Origin: WHSW01 sp963821025
GTDB lineage: Bacteria > Actinomycetota > Thermoleophilia > Solirubrobacterales > 70-9
DNA length: 64,000 nt
NCBI GenBank assembly: GCA_963821025.1
Contig: CAWGCG010000003.1
Coordinates: 558,001 to 622,000, forward strand
Reading direction: 5' to 3'
The notes below the pieces were generated by a model. The model worked only from the letters and a program-made list of their open reading frames with translations, made no database searches and was not told the origin of the DNA. Position numbers and translations under genes: made by a program. Below are positions 17,879 through 26,444 of this stretch, in pieces; the first letter of the stretch is position 1, and the number at the start of each line of letters is the position of its first letter.

Positions 17879-17884
17879 ACGATA
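17879..17884 (-). promoter_or_regulatory. -10 hexamer of a probably leaderless gene (cyclase/AAA protein)
   Basis: TATCGT on the minus strand ends 6 bases before ATG 17872. Confidence 0.45.
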
Positions 17885-17962
17885 GCGCCGCGATCGCTGT
17901 CGGATCACCCGCCGAGCAGGCATACTTGGTCGCGCCCCGAGTAACGCGACCCGGAGGAATGC

Positions 17963-18985
17963 GTGGAGAAGTCCGAGTGGATCTGGATGAACGGTGAGTT
18001 CGTCGCCTGGGAAGACGCCCAGGTACACGTGCTCAGCCACGGGCTCCACTACGGAACAGGCGTATTCGAGGGAATCCGCTGTTATGAGACCGATCGCGGT
18101 CCGGCGGTCTTTCGCCACCTCGACCACCTCAACCGGCTCGCCAACTCGGCCAAGCTCTACCACCTGCCGCTCGGCTATCAGCCGGAGGAGCTGCGCACGG
18201 CGACCCACGAGCTGATCCGCCGCAACCGGCTCGAGAGTTGCTACATCCGGCCGCTGGCCTTCCGTGGCTACGGCGAGATGGGCCTCTACGCCCAGACCGC
18301 GCCCGTCGACGTGACGATCGCCGCCTGGCCGTGGGGGGCTTACCTAGGTGAGGAGGGAAAGCGCAACGGAATTCGCGCCAAGGTCTCATCGTGGCGCCGG
18401 ATCTCGCCCGCGGGCCTGATCCCGCAAGCGAAGGCTTCGGGTCAGTACCTGAACTCGATCCTGGCGAAGACCGACGCCGCCCAGTCCGGCTTCGACGAAG
18501 CGATCCTTCTCGATCAGGACGGAGTCGTCTGTGAGGGCTCGGGGGAGAACATCTTCGTCGTCCGCGAGGGACGTCTCGTGACGCCGGGCCACACCGCCGC
18601 GATTCTCGACGGAATCAGCCGCAAGTCGGTGATCCAGATCGCCGAGGACCTGGGCTACACCGTGGTCGAGCGCGATCTCGCTCGCGCCGAGCTCTACATC
18701 GCCGAGGAGGTCTTCCTCTGCGGGACGGCGGCCGAGCTCGTCCCCGTGCGTGAGGTCGATGGCCACGCGCTGCCGGCGCCCGGCGAGCTGACCAAGGTGA
18801 TCCAGGCGAAGTTCGAGGACGCGCTGCACGGGCGAGCCCCCGAATACTCCGAATGGCTCGACCTGGTCGAGCCAGCGAGGCGGAGTCCCGAAGGAACGAA
18901 GCCGCATGCGAGCGGCGAGTCCGAAGCGAGGGAGCCCAGCCCCGCCGCCGTTGAGGCGCCGCCAGGCGGTAAGGTCGCTCGCTGA
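17963..18985 (+). CDS. ilvE: Branched-chain amino-acid aminotransferase
   Basis: This 340-residue fold-type IV PLP transaminase performs the last step of valine, leucine and isoleucine synthesis. Landmarks are HYGTGVFEGIRCY, YIRPLAFRGYGEMG, the PLP lysine K157 in PQAKASGQYLNS, and GSGENIFVVREG. A ribosome binding site GGAGGA precedes the GTG. IlvE usually has about 305 residues; here a 35-residue low-complexity, Ser/Glu/Pro-rich tail follows EYSEWLDLVEPA, encoded by a DNA stretch with imperfect 27-base direct repeats. The tail is probably dispensable. Confidence 0.93.
   Translation: MEKSEWIWMNGEFVAWEDAQVHVLSHGLHYGTGVFEGIRCYETDRGPAVFRHLDHLNRLANSAKLYHLPLGYQPEELRTATHELIRRNRLESCYIRPLAFRGYGEMGLYAQTAPVDVTIAAWPWGAYLGEEGKRNGIRAKVSSWRRISPAGLIPQAKASGQYLNSILAKTDAAQSGFDEAILLDQDGVVCEGSGENIFVVREGRLVTPGHTAAILDGISRKSVIQIAEDLGYTVVERDLARAELYIAEEVFLCGTAAELVPVREVDGHALPAPGELTKVIQAKFEDALHGRAPEYSEWLDLVEPARRSPEGTKPHASGESEAREPSPAAVEAPPGGKVAR
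18845..18960 (+). repeat. Imperfect direct repeat encoding the ilvE C-terminal tail
   Basis: Two ~27-base units, one starting at about 18877 (GCGAGGCGGAGTCCCGAAGG...) and one at about 18909 (GCGAGCGGCGAGTCCGAAG...), follow each other in the ilvE tail. A similar arrangement, GAAGAGGAACGA ... ATGCGAAGCGCGAG, lies in the 12344-12398 spacer. Similarity is by eye only. Confidence 0.35.
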
Positions 18986-18987
18986 CG

Positions 18988-19038
18988 ATGCCCGGACCCG
19001 AGTCCATCGAGCGAATTAGCGCCGCCGCGACCGTCTAG
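18988..19038 (+). CDS. Possible 16-codon leader peptide upstream of cimA
   Basis: ATG 18988 opens a short frame MPGPESIERISAAATV ending at TAG 19036, 67 bases before cimA. It has two isoleucine codons, one of them ATT, which is rare in this DNA, and one valine. GC-rich inverted segments follow (GCGGC..., CCGCGC). By analogy with the leuA leader it could be an attenuation peptide for the isoleucine branch, but the codon enrichment is weak, so this is only a candidate. Confidence 0.25.
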   Translation: MPGPESIERISAAATV

Positions 19039-19105
19039 CGGCTCGCGGCCGCGCGGCGAACCCGCGCAGATCGCTCGTTCGGCAACCGGATCGGAAAGGC
19101 ATCAC

Positions 19106-20722
19106 GTGACTGAGCTCATCCATCTCTACGACACCACCCTTCGCGACGGCATGCAGGGCCAGGGCATGTCCCTGTCGGCGGCCGAGAAGGTCCGCGTCGT
19201 CCAGGCCCTCGACCGCCTCGGCGTCGGCTTCGTCGAGGCCGGCTTCCCGAGCTCGAACCCGAAGGAGGCAGAGCTCTTCGGGCTGCTCGCCGAGGTCGAG
19301 CTCGCGCAGGCGAGTGTCTGTGCGTTCGGGATGACGCGGCGACGAGGGATCGCCGCCGAGGAGGATCCGGCCCTTCGTGACCTGGTCGAGTGCGCCGCCC
19401 CGGTGACCACCTTCGTCGGCAAGACCTGGGGCCTGCATCTGGAGAAGGTGACCAAGGTCTCGCGCGAGGAGAACCTGGCGATGATCGTCGACTCGGTCAA
19501 CCTCGCGCGCGCCCATCGCAAGCGGGTGGTCTATGACGCCGAGCACTTCTTCGACGCCTGGCGCGAGGACGCCGGCTACGCGCTCGAGTGTCTGCGCGCC
19601 GCGATCGCCGCGGGTGCCGAGAACGTCACGCTCTGCGACACCAACGGCTCCAGCCTCCCCGAACAGATCGCCGAGGCGACCGCCGCGGTGGTCGCCGAGC
19701 TCGGCGAGCGCGCACAGGTCGGCATCCACACCCACAACGATCTCGAGTGCGGCGTCGCAAACTCGCTCGCCGCGGTCGACGTCGGCGCCCGGATGGTCCA
19801 GGGCACGTTCAACGGCTACGGCGAACGGTGCGGCAACGCCAACCTCGTCTCGATCCTGCCCGCGCTGCAGCTGAAGCTGGGCTATCGGTGCGTGCCCGGC
19901 GATCGCGTCCGGCTGCTGACCGAGACCTCGCACTTGATCGACGAGCTCACGAATACGGCTCCCGACCCCGACCAGCCCTACGTCGGGCGCAACGCCTTCG
20001 CCCACAAGGGCGGCATGCACGTCGCCGGCGTGCAGGCCGATGCCCGCACCTTCGAGCACATGGACCCGAAGCTCGTCGGCAACAGCCGCGACGTCCTGAT
20101 CTCCGAGCTCTCGGGCCGCGGCTCGGTCCTCTCTCGCGCCCGGGGCGCCGGCATCGACCTCGACGCCGATGCTGCCAGGCGGGCAGTCGAGCGGATCAAG
20201 GAACGCGAGCACCGGGGCTACCAGTACGAGGCCGCGGACGCGTCCTTCGATCTGCTGCTGCGCCGGGAGACGGGCGAATACCGGTCCCTGTTTCGGCTCG
20301 AGAGCTTCCGGGTGATCACCGAGAAGCGCGCCGACGGCCAGGTCGAGACCGAGGCGACGATCAAGATCTGGGTCGATGGTCGCCGCTACGTTCGCACCGC
20401 CGAGGGGAACGGGCCCGTGAACGCGCTCGATCGCGCCCTGCGAGACGCGATCGGCGAGCTGCACCCGCACCTGGCCGAGATCGAGCTGGTCGACTACAAG
20501 GTCCGCATCCTCGACTCCCACCACGGCACCGGGGCGGTCACGAGGGTGTTGCTCGACTCGGCCGACGGCCCGGACGCGTGGGGCTCGATCGGCGTCTCGG
20601 AGAACATCATCGAGGCCTCATGGGAGGCGCTGGTCGACTCGCTGGAATATGCGTTCCAGCCGAAACAGGCCGCAGACCGCGGGCCGCAGGTCGCCGATTC
20701 GCTCGCCACCGACGCTCGGTGA
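19106..20722 (+). CDS. cimA: (R)-citramalate synthase
   Basis: This 538-residue member of the LeuA/homocitrate synthase family condenses acetyl-CoA and pyruvate to citramalate, giving 2-ketobutyrate for isoleucine without threonine deaminase. It begins with LYDTTLRDGMQGQGMSLS rather than the GEQSPG of LeuA. It has metal histidines H208 and H210 in GIHTHNDLECG, NGYGERCGNANL and NAFAHKGGMHV, and ends in a LeuA-type allosteric domain. The long form with MQGQGMSLS fits the CimA group. The GTG start follows GGAAAGG; the stop overlaps the next gene (GTGA). Confidence 0.9.
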   Translation: MTELIHLYDTTLRDGMQGQGMSLSAAEKVRVVQALDRLGVGFVEAGFPSSNPKEAELFGLLAEVELAQASVCAFGMTRRRGIAAEEDPALRDLVECAAPVTTFVGKTWGLHLEKVTKVSREENLAMIVDSVNLARAHRKRVVYDAEHFFDAWREDAGYALECLRAAIAAGAENVTLCDTNGSSLPEQIAEATAAVVAELGERAQVGIHTHNDLECGVANSLAAVDVGARMVQGTFNGYGERCGNANLVSILPALQLKLGYRCVPGDRVRLLTETSHLIDELTNTAPDPDQPYVGRNAFAHKGGMHVAGVQADARTFEHMDPKLVGNSRDVLISELSGRGSVLSRARGAGIDLDADAARRAVERIKEREHRGYQYEAADASFDLLLRRETGEYRSLFRLESFRVITEKRADGQVETEATIKIWVDGRRYVRTAEGNGPVNALDRALRDAIGELHPHLAEIELVDYKVRILDSHHGTGAVTRVLLDSADGPDAWGSIGVSENIIEASWEALVDSLEYAFQPKQAADRGPQVADSLATDAR

Positions 20723-21885
20723 CCGCCTTGGAAACAATCCCGCTGGCAAAGCCCGTGCTCGGCGCGCGCGAGGAGGAGTTGGTGCTCGAGGTCCTGCGCT
20801 CCGGGAGGCTTTCGCTCGGGCCGATGCAGGAGCGCTTCGAGCGCGGCTTCGCCGACTACCTCGGGGTCGCCGACGCGGTCGCCGTCTCCTCCGGGACCAC
20901 GGCACTGCACCTCGGTGTCAGAGCTCTCGGCTGGGGCCCGGGGGGCGAGGTGGTGACCTCCCCGTTCAGCTTCGTCGCCTCGGCGAACTGCCTGCTCTAT
21001 GAGGGCGTCGAGCCGATCTTCTGCGATGTCGACCCGGTCACCCTGAACCTCGACCCGAACGCCGCCCGGGGGGCGGTTGGCGAGCGCACGGTCGGGCTCC
21101 TGCCGATTGACATCCTCGGCTATCCGGCGGCGATCGGCGAGCTCGAGCGGGTCGCGGCCGAAGAGGAGATCGGGCTGCTCGAGGACGCTTGCGAGGCGCT
21201 CGGGGCCAGCGACTCGGACGGGCGCCTGGTCGGCTCGCGGGGCAACCTCGCCTCGTTCGCCTTCTATGCGAACAAGCAGATGACCACCGGCGAGGGCGGC
21301 ATGCTCGCGGTCTCAGACCCCGAGCTTGCCGCTCGCCTGCGCAGCGAGCGCAACCAGGGTCGGGCCCCGAGCATGGACTGGGTCGACCACGACCGGCTTG
21401 GCTTCAACTACCGGCTCAGCGAGATCCAGGCCGCGCTCGGCGTCGCTCAGCTCGAGCACCTTGAGCGGATGCTCGACGATCGAGCGCGGGTCGCCCGCCT
21501 CTATACGGAGCGCCTCGCCGCGCTGGACTCCGGAGCGCCGGCCGGCGAGGGGGACCCCGGCGGTCTCGTCCTCCCGTGCGAGGATCGCGGCGATGAGCGG
21601 CGCAGCTGGTTCGTCTACGCCGTGCGCCTCCCCGCGGGCGTCGACCGCGACGCGGTGGTCGCCGACCTCGATCAGCGCGGGGTCGAGGCAAAGGCCTATA
21701 TGCCCTCGATCCACCTGCTGGGCTTCTACCGCGAGCGCTTCGGATTTCGCGAGGGCCAGTTCCCGGTCGCCGAGGACGCCTCGGCGCGGTTGCTCGCGTT
21801 GCCCTTCTTTCCGGCGATCGGCGAGACGCAGATCGACCGCGTCTGCGAAGCGCTCGCCGAGGCGTTGCGCGGCGACTGGCGCTAG
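20719..21885 (+). CDS. DegT/DnrJ/EryC1/StrS family aminotransferase
   Basis: This 388-residue PLP-dependent sugar-type aminotransferase (fold type I) has IPLAKPVLGAREEELV, VSSGTTALHLGVRALG, EDACEALGAS with the cofactor aspartate and the PLP lysine K186 in FYANKQMTTGEGG. The family transaminates keto-sugars for cell-surface glycans or secondary metabolites. No sugar-biosynthesis partner is nearby. It is translationally coupled to cimA through a GTGA overlap, so it is expressed with isoleucine synthesis. The substrate is unknown. Confidence 0.85.
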   Translation: MTALETIPLAKPVLGAREEELVLEVLRSGRLSLGPMQERFERGFADYLGVADAVAVSSGTTALHLGVRALGWGPGGEVVTSPFSFVASANCLLYEGVEPIFCDVDPVTLNLDPNAARGAVGERTVGLLPIDILGYPAAIGELERVAAEEEIGLLEDACEALGASDSDGRLVGSRGNLASFAFYANKQMTTGEGGMLAVSDPELAARLRSERNQGRAPSMDWVDHDRLGFNYRLSEIQAALGVAQLEHLERMLDDRARVARLYTERLAALDSGAPAGEGDPGGLVLPCEDRGDERRSWFVYAVRLPAGVDRDAVVADLDQRGVEAKAYMPSIHLLGFYRERFGFREGQFPVAEDASARLLALPFFPAIGETQIDRVCEALAEALRGDWR

Positions 21886-21909
21886 TTCTCGAGCTCGGGA
21901 GCGCCGACC

Positions 21910-21915
21910 TATAGT
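21910..21915 (+). promoter_or_regulatory. -10 hexamer of a probably leaderless gene (argH)
   Basis: TATAGT ends 6 bases before ATG 21922; the same core TATAGTCCGC is seen before the SDR gene at 9028. Confidence 0.55.
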
Positions 21916-21921
21916 CCGCGC

Positions 21922-23298
21922 ATGCCACGGTTCGAAGGGCCACCCGACCCGTTGTTCACCCGCCTCAACGCCTCGATCGGCTTCGACCGCCGCCTGTGGC
22001 CGTATGACATCGCCGGATCGCGGGCGCACGTCGGCGCGCTTCATCGAGCGGGAGTGCTCGAGGATTCCGAGCGCCGTGCGTTGCTCGACGGTCTCGATGG
22101 GGTCGCCGCGGAGCTCGAGCGCGAGGAGTTCGAGTTTTTGGACTCCGACGAGGACATCCACATGGCGGTCGAGCGCCGGCTGACCGAGATCGTCGGGCCG
22201 GTCGGTGGAAAGCTTCACACGGGGCGCTCGCGAAATGACCAGGTGGCTACCGACCTGGCCCTGTTCGTGCGCGAGCGCGCCGCATCCGGGATCGCGCTGA
22301 CCCGGGCGCTGATGGCCCGGCTGCTCGGCCTTGCCGAAGCCCACGTGGACTGGGCGATGCCTGGCTACACCCATCTGCAGCGTGCCCAGCCCGTCTACCT
22401 CGGACACCACCTGCTCGCATACTTCTGGATGCTGGGCCGCGACTCGACGCGGTTCGAGGCCGCGCGCAAGGCCGCCGGCGAGATGCCGCTCGGATCCGGC
22501 GCTCTCGCCGGCCTCAACTGGGAGCTCGACCGCGACGCGAGCGCCGCCGAGCTCGGCTTCGACTCACCGGTGCCGAACTCGATCGACGCGGTCTCCAACC
22601 GCGACTTCGTCCTCGACTACCTGTTCGCCGCCACCACCTGCGCGACCCATCTCTCGCGGCTGGGCAGCGAGCTGGTGATCTGGTCGAGTCAGGAGTTCGG
22701 GTTCTGCGAGCCGAGCGATGATTTCTCCTCGGGCTCGAGCATCATGCCGCAGAAGAAGAATCCCGATGCGGCCGAGCTGCTGCGCGCCAAAGCGCCCCGT
22801 GTGCTCGGCTCGCTGACCGCGATGGCCGGGGTCCTGCATGCGCTGCCGCTGGCCTACTCGAAGGACCTCCAGGAGGACAAGGAGGCGCTCTTCGACGCGG
22901 TCGAGACGATCGAGCTGTCGCTCGAAGCGGCCGAGCGGATGCTCGCCGGCGTCCGCTTCAACCGAGCCCGGCTCGCGGCAGCGGCCGCCGACGAGATGGT
23001 CGCCGCCACCGACGTCGCCGACCTGCTGGTTCGCAAGGGAATGCCCTTCCGAGAGGCCCACGCGGTCGTCGGTGGGCTGGTGCGCTCGGCGCTCGACCGC
23101 GGTGCCTCACTCTCAGAGCTCGAGCCGGACGAGCTTCGGGCCCATTCCGAGTTGCTCGACGATGACTACTACACGCTCCTCAGCGCCGGTGGGTGGATCG
23201 AATCGAAGCGCTCTGCCGGGGGCACGGGTTCGGCGCCGCTGGCCGCTCAGATCGAGGCCGCGCGAGATCTGCTCGCGAACCTGGCCGGGACCAAGTGA
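21922..23298 (+). CDS. argH: Argininosuccinate lyase
   Basis: This 458-residue fumarase/aspartase-superfamily enzyme splits argininosuccinate to arginine and fumarate. Landmarks are GGKLHTGRSRNDQV near residue 93, MPGYTHLQRAQPV, the mobile loop GSSIMPQKKNPD with the catalytic serine at about 273, and AYSKDLQEDKE. It has normal length. It starts 6 bases after TATAGT (likely leaderless) and overlaps the DNA glycosylase gene by four bases. The order argH, glycosylase, tyrS recurs in other actinobacteria, which supports orthology. No other arg gene is present in the window. Confidence 0.95.
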   Translation: MPRFEGPPDPLFTRLNASIGFDRRLWPYDIAGSRAHVGALHRAGVLEDSERRALLDGLDGVAAELEREEFEFLDSDEDIHMAVERRLTEIVGPVGGKLHTGRSRNDQVATDLALFVRERAASGIALTRALMARLLGLAEAHVDWAMPGYTHLQRAQPVYLGHHLLAYFWMLGRDSTRFEAARKAAGEMPLGSGALAGLNWELDRDASAAELGFDSPVPNSIDAVSNRDFVLDYLFAATTCATHLSRLGSELVIWSSQEFGFCEPSDDFSSGSSIMPQKKNPDAAELLRAKAPRVLGSLTAMAGVLHALPLAYSKDLQEDKEALFDAVETIELSLEAAERMLAGVRFNRARLAAAAADEMVAATDVADLLVRKGMPFREAHAVVGGLVRSALDRGASLSELEPDELRAHSELLDDDYYTLLSAGGWIESKRSAGGTGSAPLAAQIEAARDLLANLAGTK

Positions 23299-23876
23299 CG
23301 CTGCTCGACGAGTCGTTCTTCAATCGCTCGGTGCACGCGGTTGCCCGTGAGCTGATCGGCTGCGAGCTGCTCTGCGAAGGCATCGGCGGGGTGATCGTCG
23401 AGACCGAGAGCTATGAGCGCGACGACCCCGCATGCCACGCCCACGTCGGGCTGACGCGGAGGACCTCGACCCTGTTCGGGCCGCCCGGGCGCGCCTACGT
23501 CTACCTCTCCTACGGCATTCACTCACTGCTGAACGCGGTCTGCGAGCCCGAGGGCACCGCCGCCGCGGTCCTGATCCGGGCGCTCGAGCCGACCGCGGGG
23601 GTCTCCGAGATGGTTCGCAGGCGCCGACGCGAGCAGCTGCGCGAGCTCTGCTCGGGGCCCGGCAAGCTGACCGAGGCCCTTGGGATCGGGTTGGAGCGCA
23701 ATGGCGCCTCACTGGCGGCACTCCCGTTCGAGCTGCGCGCGCCGGTCCCCCGGTGGGCCGGGGTCGAGGTCGCCACCGGTCCACGGATCGGGATCACCAA
23801 GGCGACCGAGCTCCCGTGGCGCTTCGGCGCCGCCGGCAACCCGTTTCTGTCGCGTCCGCTCGAGCTCGCCGCTTAG
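23295..23876 (+). CDS. DNA-3-methyladenine glycosylase (AAG/MPG type)
   Basis: This 193-residue protein of the mammalian-type alkyladenine glycosylase family removes alkylated purines from DNA. It has AVARELIGCELL, the catalytic Glu in GVIVETESYERDDPACHA, RTSTLFGPPGRAYVYLSYGIHSLLNAVCE with the conserved tyrosines, GPGKLTEALGI and a C-terminal GNPFLSRP. The GTG start overlaps the argH stop (GTGA). Family length is about 190-200, so it is complete. It converges with the PBP gene, 26 bases apart. Confidence 0.92.
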   Translation: MTLLDESFFNRSVHAVARELIGCELLCEGIGGVIVETESYERDDPACHAHVGLTRRTSTLFGPPGRAYVYLSYGIHSLLNAVCEPEGTAAAVLIRALEPTAGVSEMVRRRRREQLRELCSGPGKLTEALGIGLERNGASLAALPFELRAPVPRWAGVEVATGPRIGITKATELPWRFGAAGNPFLSRPLELAA

Positions 23877-23902
23877 CTCGGTCTCAGCCTCTTGGCTCGG
23901 GC

Positions 23903-26272
23903 TCAGCCCGGCGCGATCCCGCCGCCGCTGGGTGCGGCGGTGCCGTCGCCGGTCGCGGGGGCGGCGGGCTCGGCGGGGGCCGCCGGCTCGGCCGGGGCCG
24001 AGTCGGTCTCCGGCGCTGGTCCGGTGGGCGCGGCCTCGGTGGCGGGCGCGGGTGCCACCGCGGAGTCCTCGGCGGTCGGCGCGACCGCGTCGGTATCGGG
24101 ATCCTCGCCTGCCTTGCGCGTGTCGGCAAGCGCGTCGTAGGCGTTGATCACATCGGCGAAGATCAGCGCCGGGTAGGTGCCGCCGTCGACCGGGGCGCCG
24201 GCGTACTCGGTCTCCATCGGCGTCACCGTGTCGGGGTGGCCGACCCAGACGCAAACGGTGACCTCCTCGGTCGCGCCGCAGAACCAGGCGTCGCCATTGT
24301 CGTCGGTGGTCCCGGTCTTGCCCCACGTCGGATCGCCGGTCTGGGCGTTCTCGCCGGTTCCCGAGGTGACCACCGTGGTCAGAACCTGCTTCGCCGTCGT
24401 CGCCACGGCGGGATCGATCACCTGCTTGGAGACGACCTCGTTCTTGCCACTGGCGCCGGTCTGGTCGGGCACCAGGTCGCCCTCGGCGTAGCCGCCCTCC
24501 TCCTCGTCGCCACCGTCGGTGACCTCGTAGATCCCGACCGGGCTGCCCGCGCCGGCGGCCATCGTCCCCGAGAGCCGGTTGCCGTCCGCGGCGATCGTGT
24601 TGTACGCGTGCGCCATCTCCAGCGTGTTGACCCCGGTCTCCAGGCCACCGAGGATCAGCGCCGGGTTGTAAGGCTCGAAGGGCCCGCCGTCGATCGAGTA
24701 CTGGGTCGCGGTCGAGAGGTCGGTCTCGATCCCCAGCTTCTCCGCCGTCGCGGCGACGTTCTGCGGGCCGACCTGGGTGCCGACCTGCGCGTAGACCGAG
24801 TTGTCGGAATAGGTGGTCGCGCTCAACAGCGAGGCCGAGCCGAGGTACTGGTCCTCATAATTGTTGACGTCGAAGAGGTCGTTGACGACCTTCTCGCCCT
24901 TGCCGTTCTTCTTCTCGATCTTGGCCTGGAAGGGAATCTCCTGGGGCGCGGAGGGATAGACCTCGCTGGTCGAGTGGCCCTGCTCGAGCGCCGTGATCAG
25001 GGTGAACGGCTTGAACGATGATCCCGGCTGGCGATGGCCGTTGGTGGCGATGTTGAACGGTGCCTCCTCGTAGTTTGGCCCCCCGACCATCGCCCGCACC
25101 GCGGCCGTGTCGTTGTCGAGCACGACCACCGAGGCGGTCGGCTCGATCGCGGCGAGCCGGCTTTGGACGATCCCCTCGACCTGGCGCTGGAGGTCGAGGT
25201 CGAGGGTTGAGGTGATCTGCAGGCCGCCGCCGAAGGCCTCGCCGGCGCCGTAGCGGTCGACCAGCTGCTGGCGCAGCCAGGAGGTGAAGTAGGGGGCCTG
25301 TGAGTTCTCTTCCGGGAGCGCGATCTGACTCGGCTTGGGGATCTCCTGCTGGGCGTAGGTCGTGTACTCATCGGGCGTGATGTAGCCCTGGTCGACCATG
25401 TTCTGGAGCACCAGGTTGCGGCGCGCCAGCGCGTTCTCGGGCAGGGTGCGCGGCGAGTAGAGGCTTGGCGAGGAGATCATTCCGGCGAGCAGCGCCGCCT
25501 CCCACGGGAGCAGCTGGGAGGCACAGGTCTCGGCCCCTTCGCCCTCGCCGCAGCCGGGGTGGTTGTAGCGGAAGTAGGTACGCGCTGCCGCCTCGATCCC
25601 GGTCGCGCCCTCGCCGAAGTAGATCTCGTTCAGGTACTCGTTGAGGATCTTGTCCTTCGACCACTGGCGCTCGAGGTGGTAGGCGAGCGCCGCCTCGCGC
25701 AACTTCTGGAACACGGTCCGGCTCTGCTGGGCGGAGAGCGCGTTCTTGACGAACTGCTGGGTGATCGTCGAGGCGCCCTGCTGGGTCGAGCCCGAGGTGA
25801 TGTCCTGGATCACCGCGCGCCCGATCCCCTGAAAATCGACCCCGCGGTGCTCATAGAAGCGCTGGTCTTCGATCGCGACCACGGCCTCCGTGACCACCGG
25901 GGCGATCTCGTCGGAGGAGACGAAGATCCGCCCCTGGTTGTTGGTCAGGGTGGCGATCCGCTCGCCGTTGATGTCGTAGACGATCGAGTTCTCGGCGCGC
26001 TTGTACTGCTCGCGGCTCTCGAGCGCCGGCAGGTCCTGGGCGACGGCCATCATGATCCCGAAGATCCAGGAGATGAAGGCGAGGACGCAGAGCCCGAGCA
26101 CCACGAGCGCAAACCGCAGCTTGCGCATCCGCGGCTTGTTCGGGGGCTCGTTTTCAGCCGGCTTTTCGGCCGGCTCACCGAGCAGCGGGCGCCGACGGCG
26201 CAGGCGCAGGCGGCGGCGCTGGGCGCCACCGTTGTCGCTCACGGGCTCGTGTTCGCGTCCGGAATCGTCCAT
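23903..26272 (-). CDS. Class A penicillin-binding protein (bifunctional transglycosylase/transpeptidase)
   Basis: This 789-residue protein polymerises and cross-links peptidoglycan at the membrane. An Arg-rich cytoplasmic head (about 1-50) precedes one membrane helix (LRFALVVLGLCVLAFISWIFG). The GT51 domain has EDQRFYEHRGVDFQGIGRA, GASTITQQFVKNA and NEYLNEIYFG. The transpeptidase domain has SSFKPFT (catalytic Ser), YSDNSVYAQ and KTGTT. A Pro/Ala/Thr-rich tail of about 70 residues ends the protein. ATG 26272 is chosen; a longer frame to 26437 would read through a heptad repeat element and overlap the tyrS promoter. Confidence 0.92.
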   Translation of the reverse strand: MDDSGREHEPVSDNGGAQRRRLRLRRRRPLLGEPAEKPAENEPPNKPRMRKLRFALVVLGLCVLAFISWIFGIMMAVAQDLPALESREQYKRAENSIVYDINGERIATLTNNQGRIFVSSDEIAPVVTEAVVAIEDQRFYEHRGVDFQGIGRAVIQDITSGSTQQGASTITQQFVKNALSAQQSRTVFQKLREAALAYHLERQWSKDKILNEYLNEIYFGEGATGIEAAARTYFRYNHPGCGEGEGAETCASQLLPWEAALLAGMISSPSLYSPRTLPENALARRNLVLQNMVDQGYITPDEYTTYAQQEIPKPSQIALPEENSQAPYFTSWLRQQLVDRYGAGEAFGGGLQITSTLDLDLQRQVEGIVQSRLAAIEPTASVVVLDNDTAAVRAMVGGPNYEEAPFNIATNGHRQPGSSFKPFTLITALEQGHSTSEVYPSAPQEIPFQAKIEKKNGKGEKVVNDLFDVNNYEDQYLGSASLLSATTYSDNSVYAQVGTQVGPQNVAATAEKLGIETDLSTATQYSIDGGPFEPYNPALILGGLETGVNTLEMAHAYNTIAADGNRLSGTMAAGAGSPVGIYEVTDGGDEEEGGYAEGDLVPDQTGASGKNEVVSKQVIDPAVATTAKQVLTTVVTSGTGENAQTGDPTWGKTGTTDDNGDAWFCGATEEVTVCVWVGHPDTVTPMETEYAGAPVDGGTYPALIFADVINAYDALADTRKAGEDPDTDAVAPTAEDSAVAPAPATEAAPTGPAPETDSAPAEPAAPAEPAAPATGDGTAAPSGGGIAPG

Positions 26273-26331
26273 CTCGGGCTGGTTCGCCGGGTCCGGTCCT
26301 CTTAGCCGCTGTGACGGGCCGAAGCGGCTCT

Positions 26332-26395
26332 CGCCACTGGCCACTGGCCATTCGCCTCTGGGTCTGATTCCAGTGGCGAGCGCCGAGTGGCGAGG
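26332..26395. repeat. Heptad-based inverted repeat element, copy 1
   Basis: The left half is built of 7-base units (CGCCACT, GGCCACT, GGCCATT, CGCCTCT; 26332-26359). A short unique centre follows (GGGTCTGATTC). The right half has 7-base units of the complementary kind (CAGTGGC, GAGCGCC, GAGTGGC; 26371-26391). It sits in the divergent promoter region between the PBP gene and tyrS. It resembles the elements at 35395 and 49795. Confidence 0.65.
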
Positions 26396-26431
26396 CTCAT
26401 ATGAGCACCACTGAGAACCGGCCGGTGAGTC

Positions 26432-26437
26432 TAGCAT
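26432..26437 (+). promoter_or_regulatory. -10 hexamer of a probably leaderless gene (tyrS)
   Basis: TAGCAT ends 7 bases before ATG 26445. Confidence 0.45.
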
Positions 26438-26444
26438 TGGCCCG

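Noticed and set aside
24000..24140. Ala/Pro/Thr-rich repeat at the PBP C-terminus as an independent repeat element
   Set aside because: It is the usual disordered tail of class A PBPs and shows no exact DNA period.
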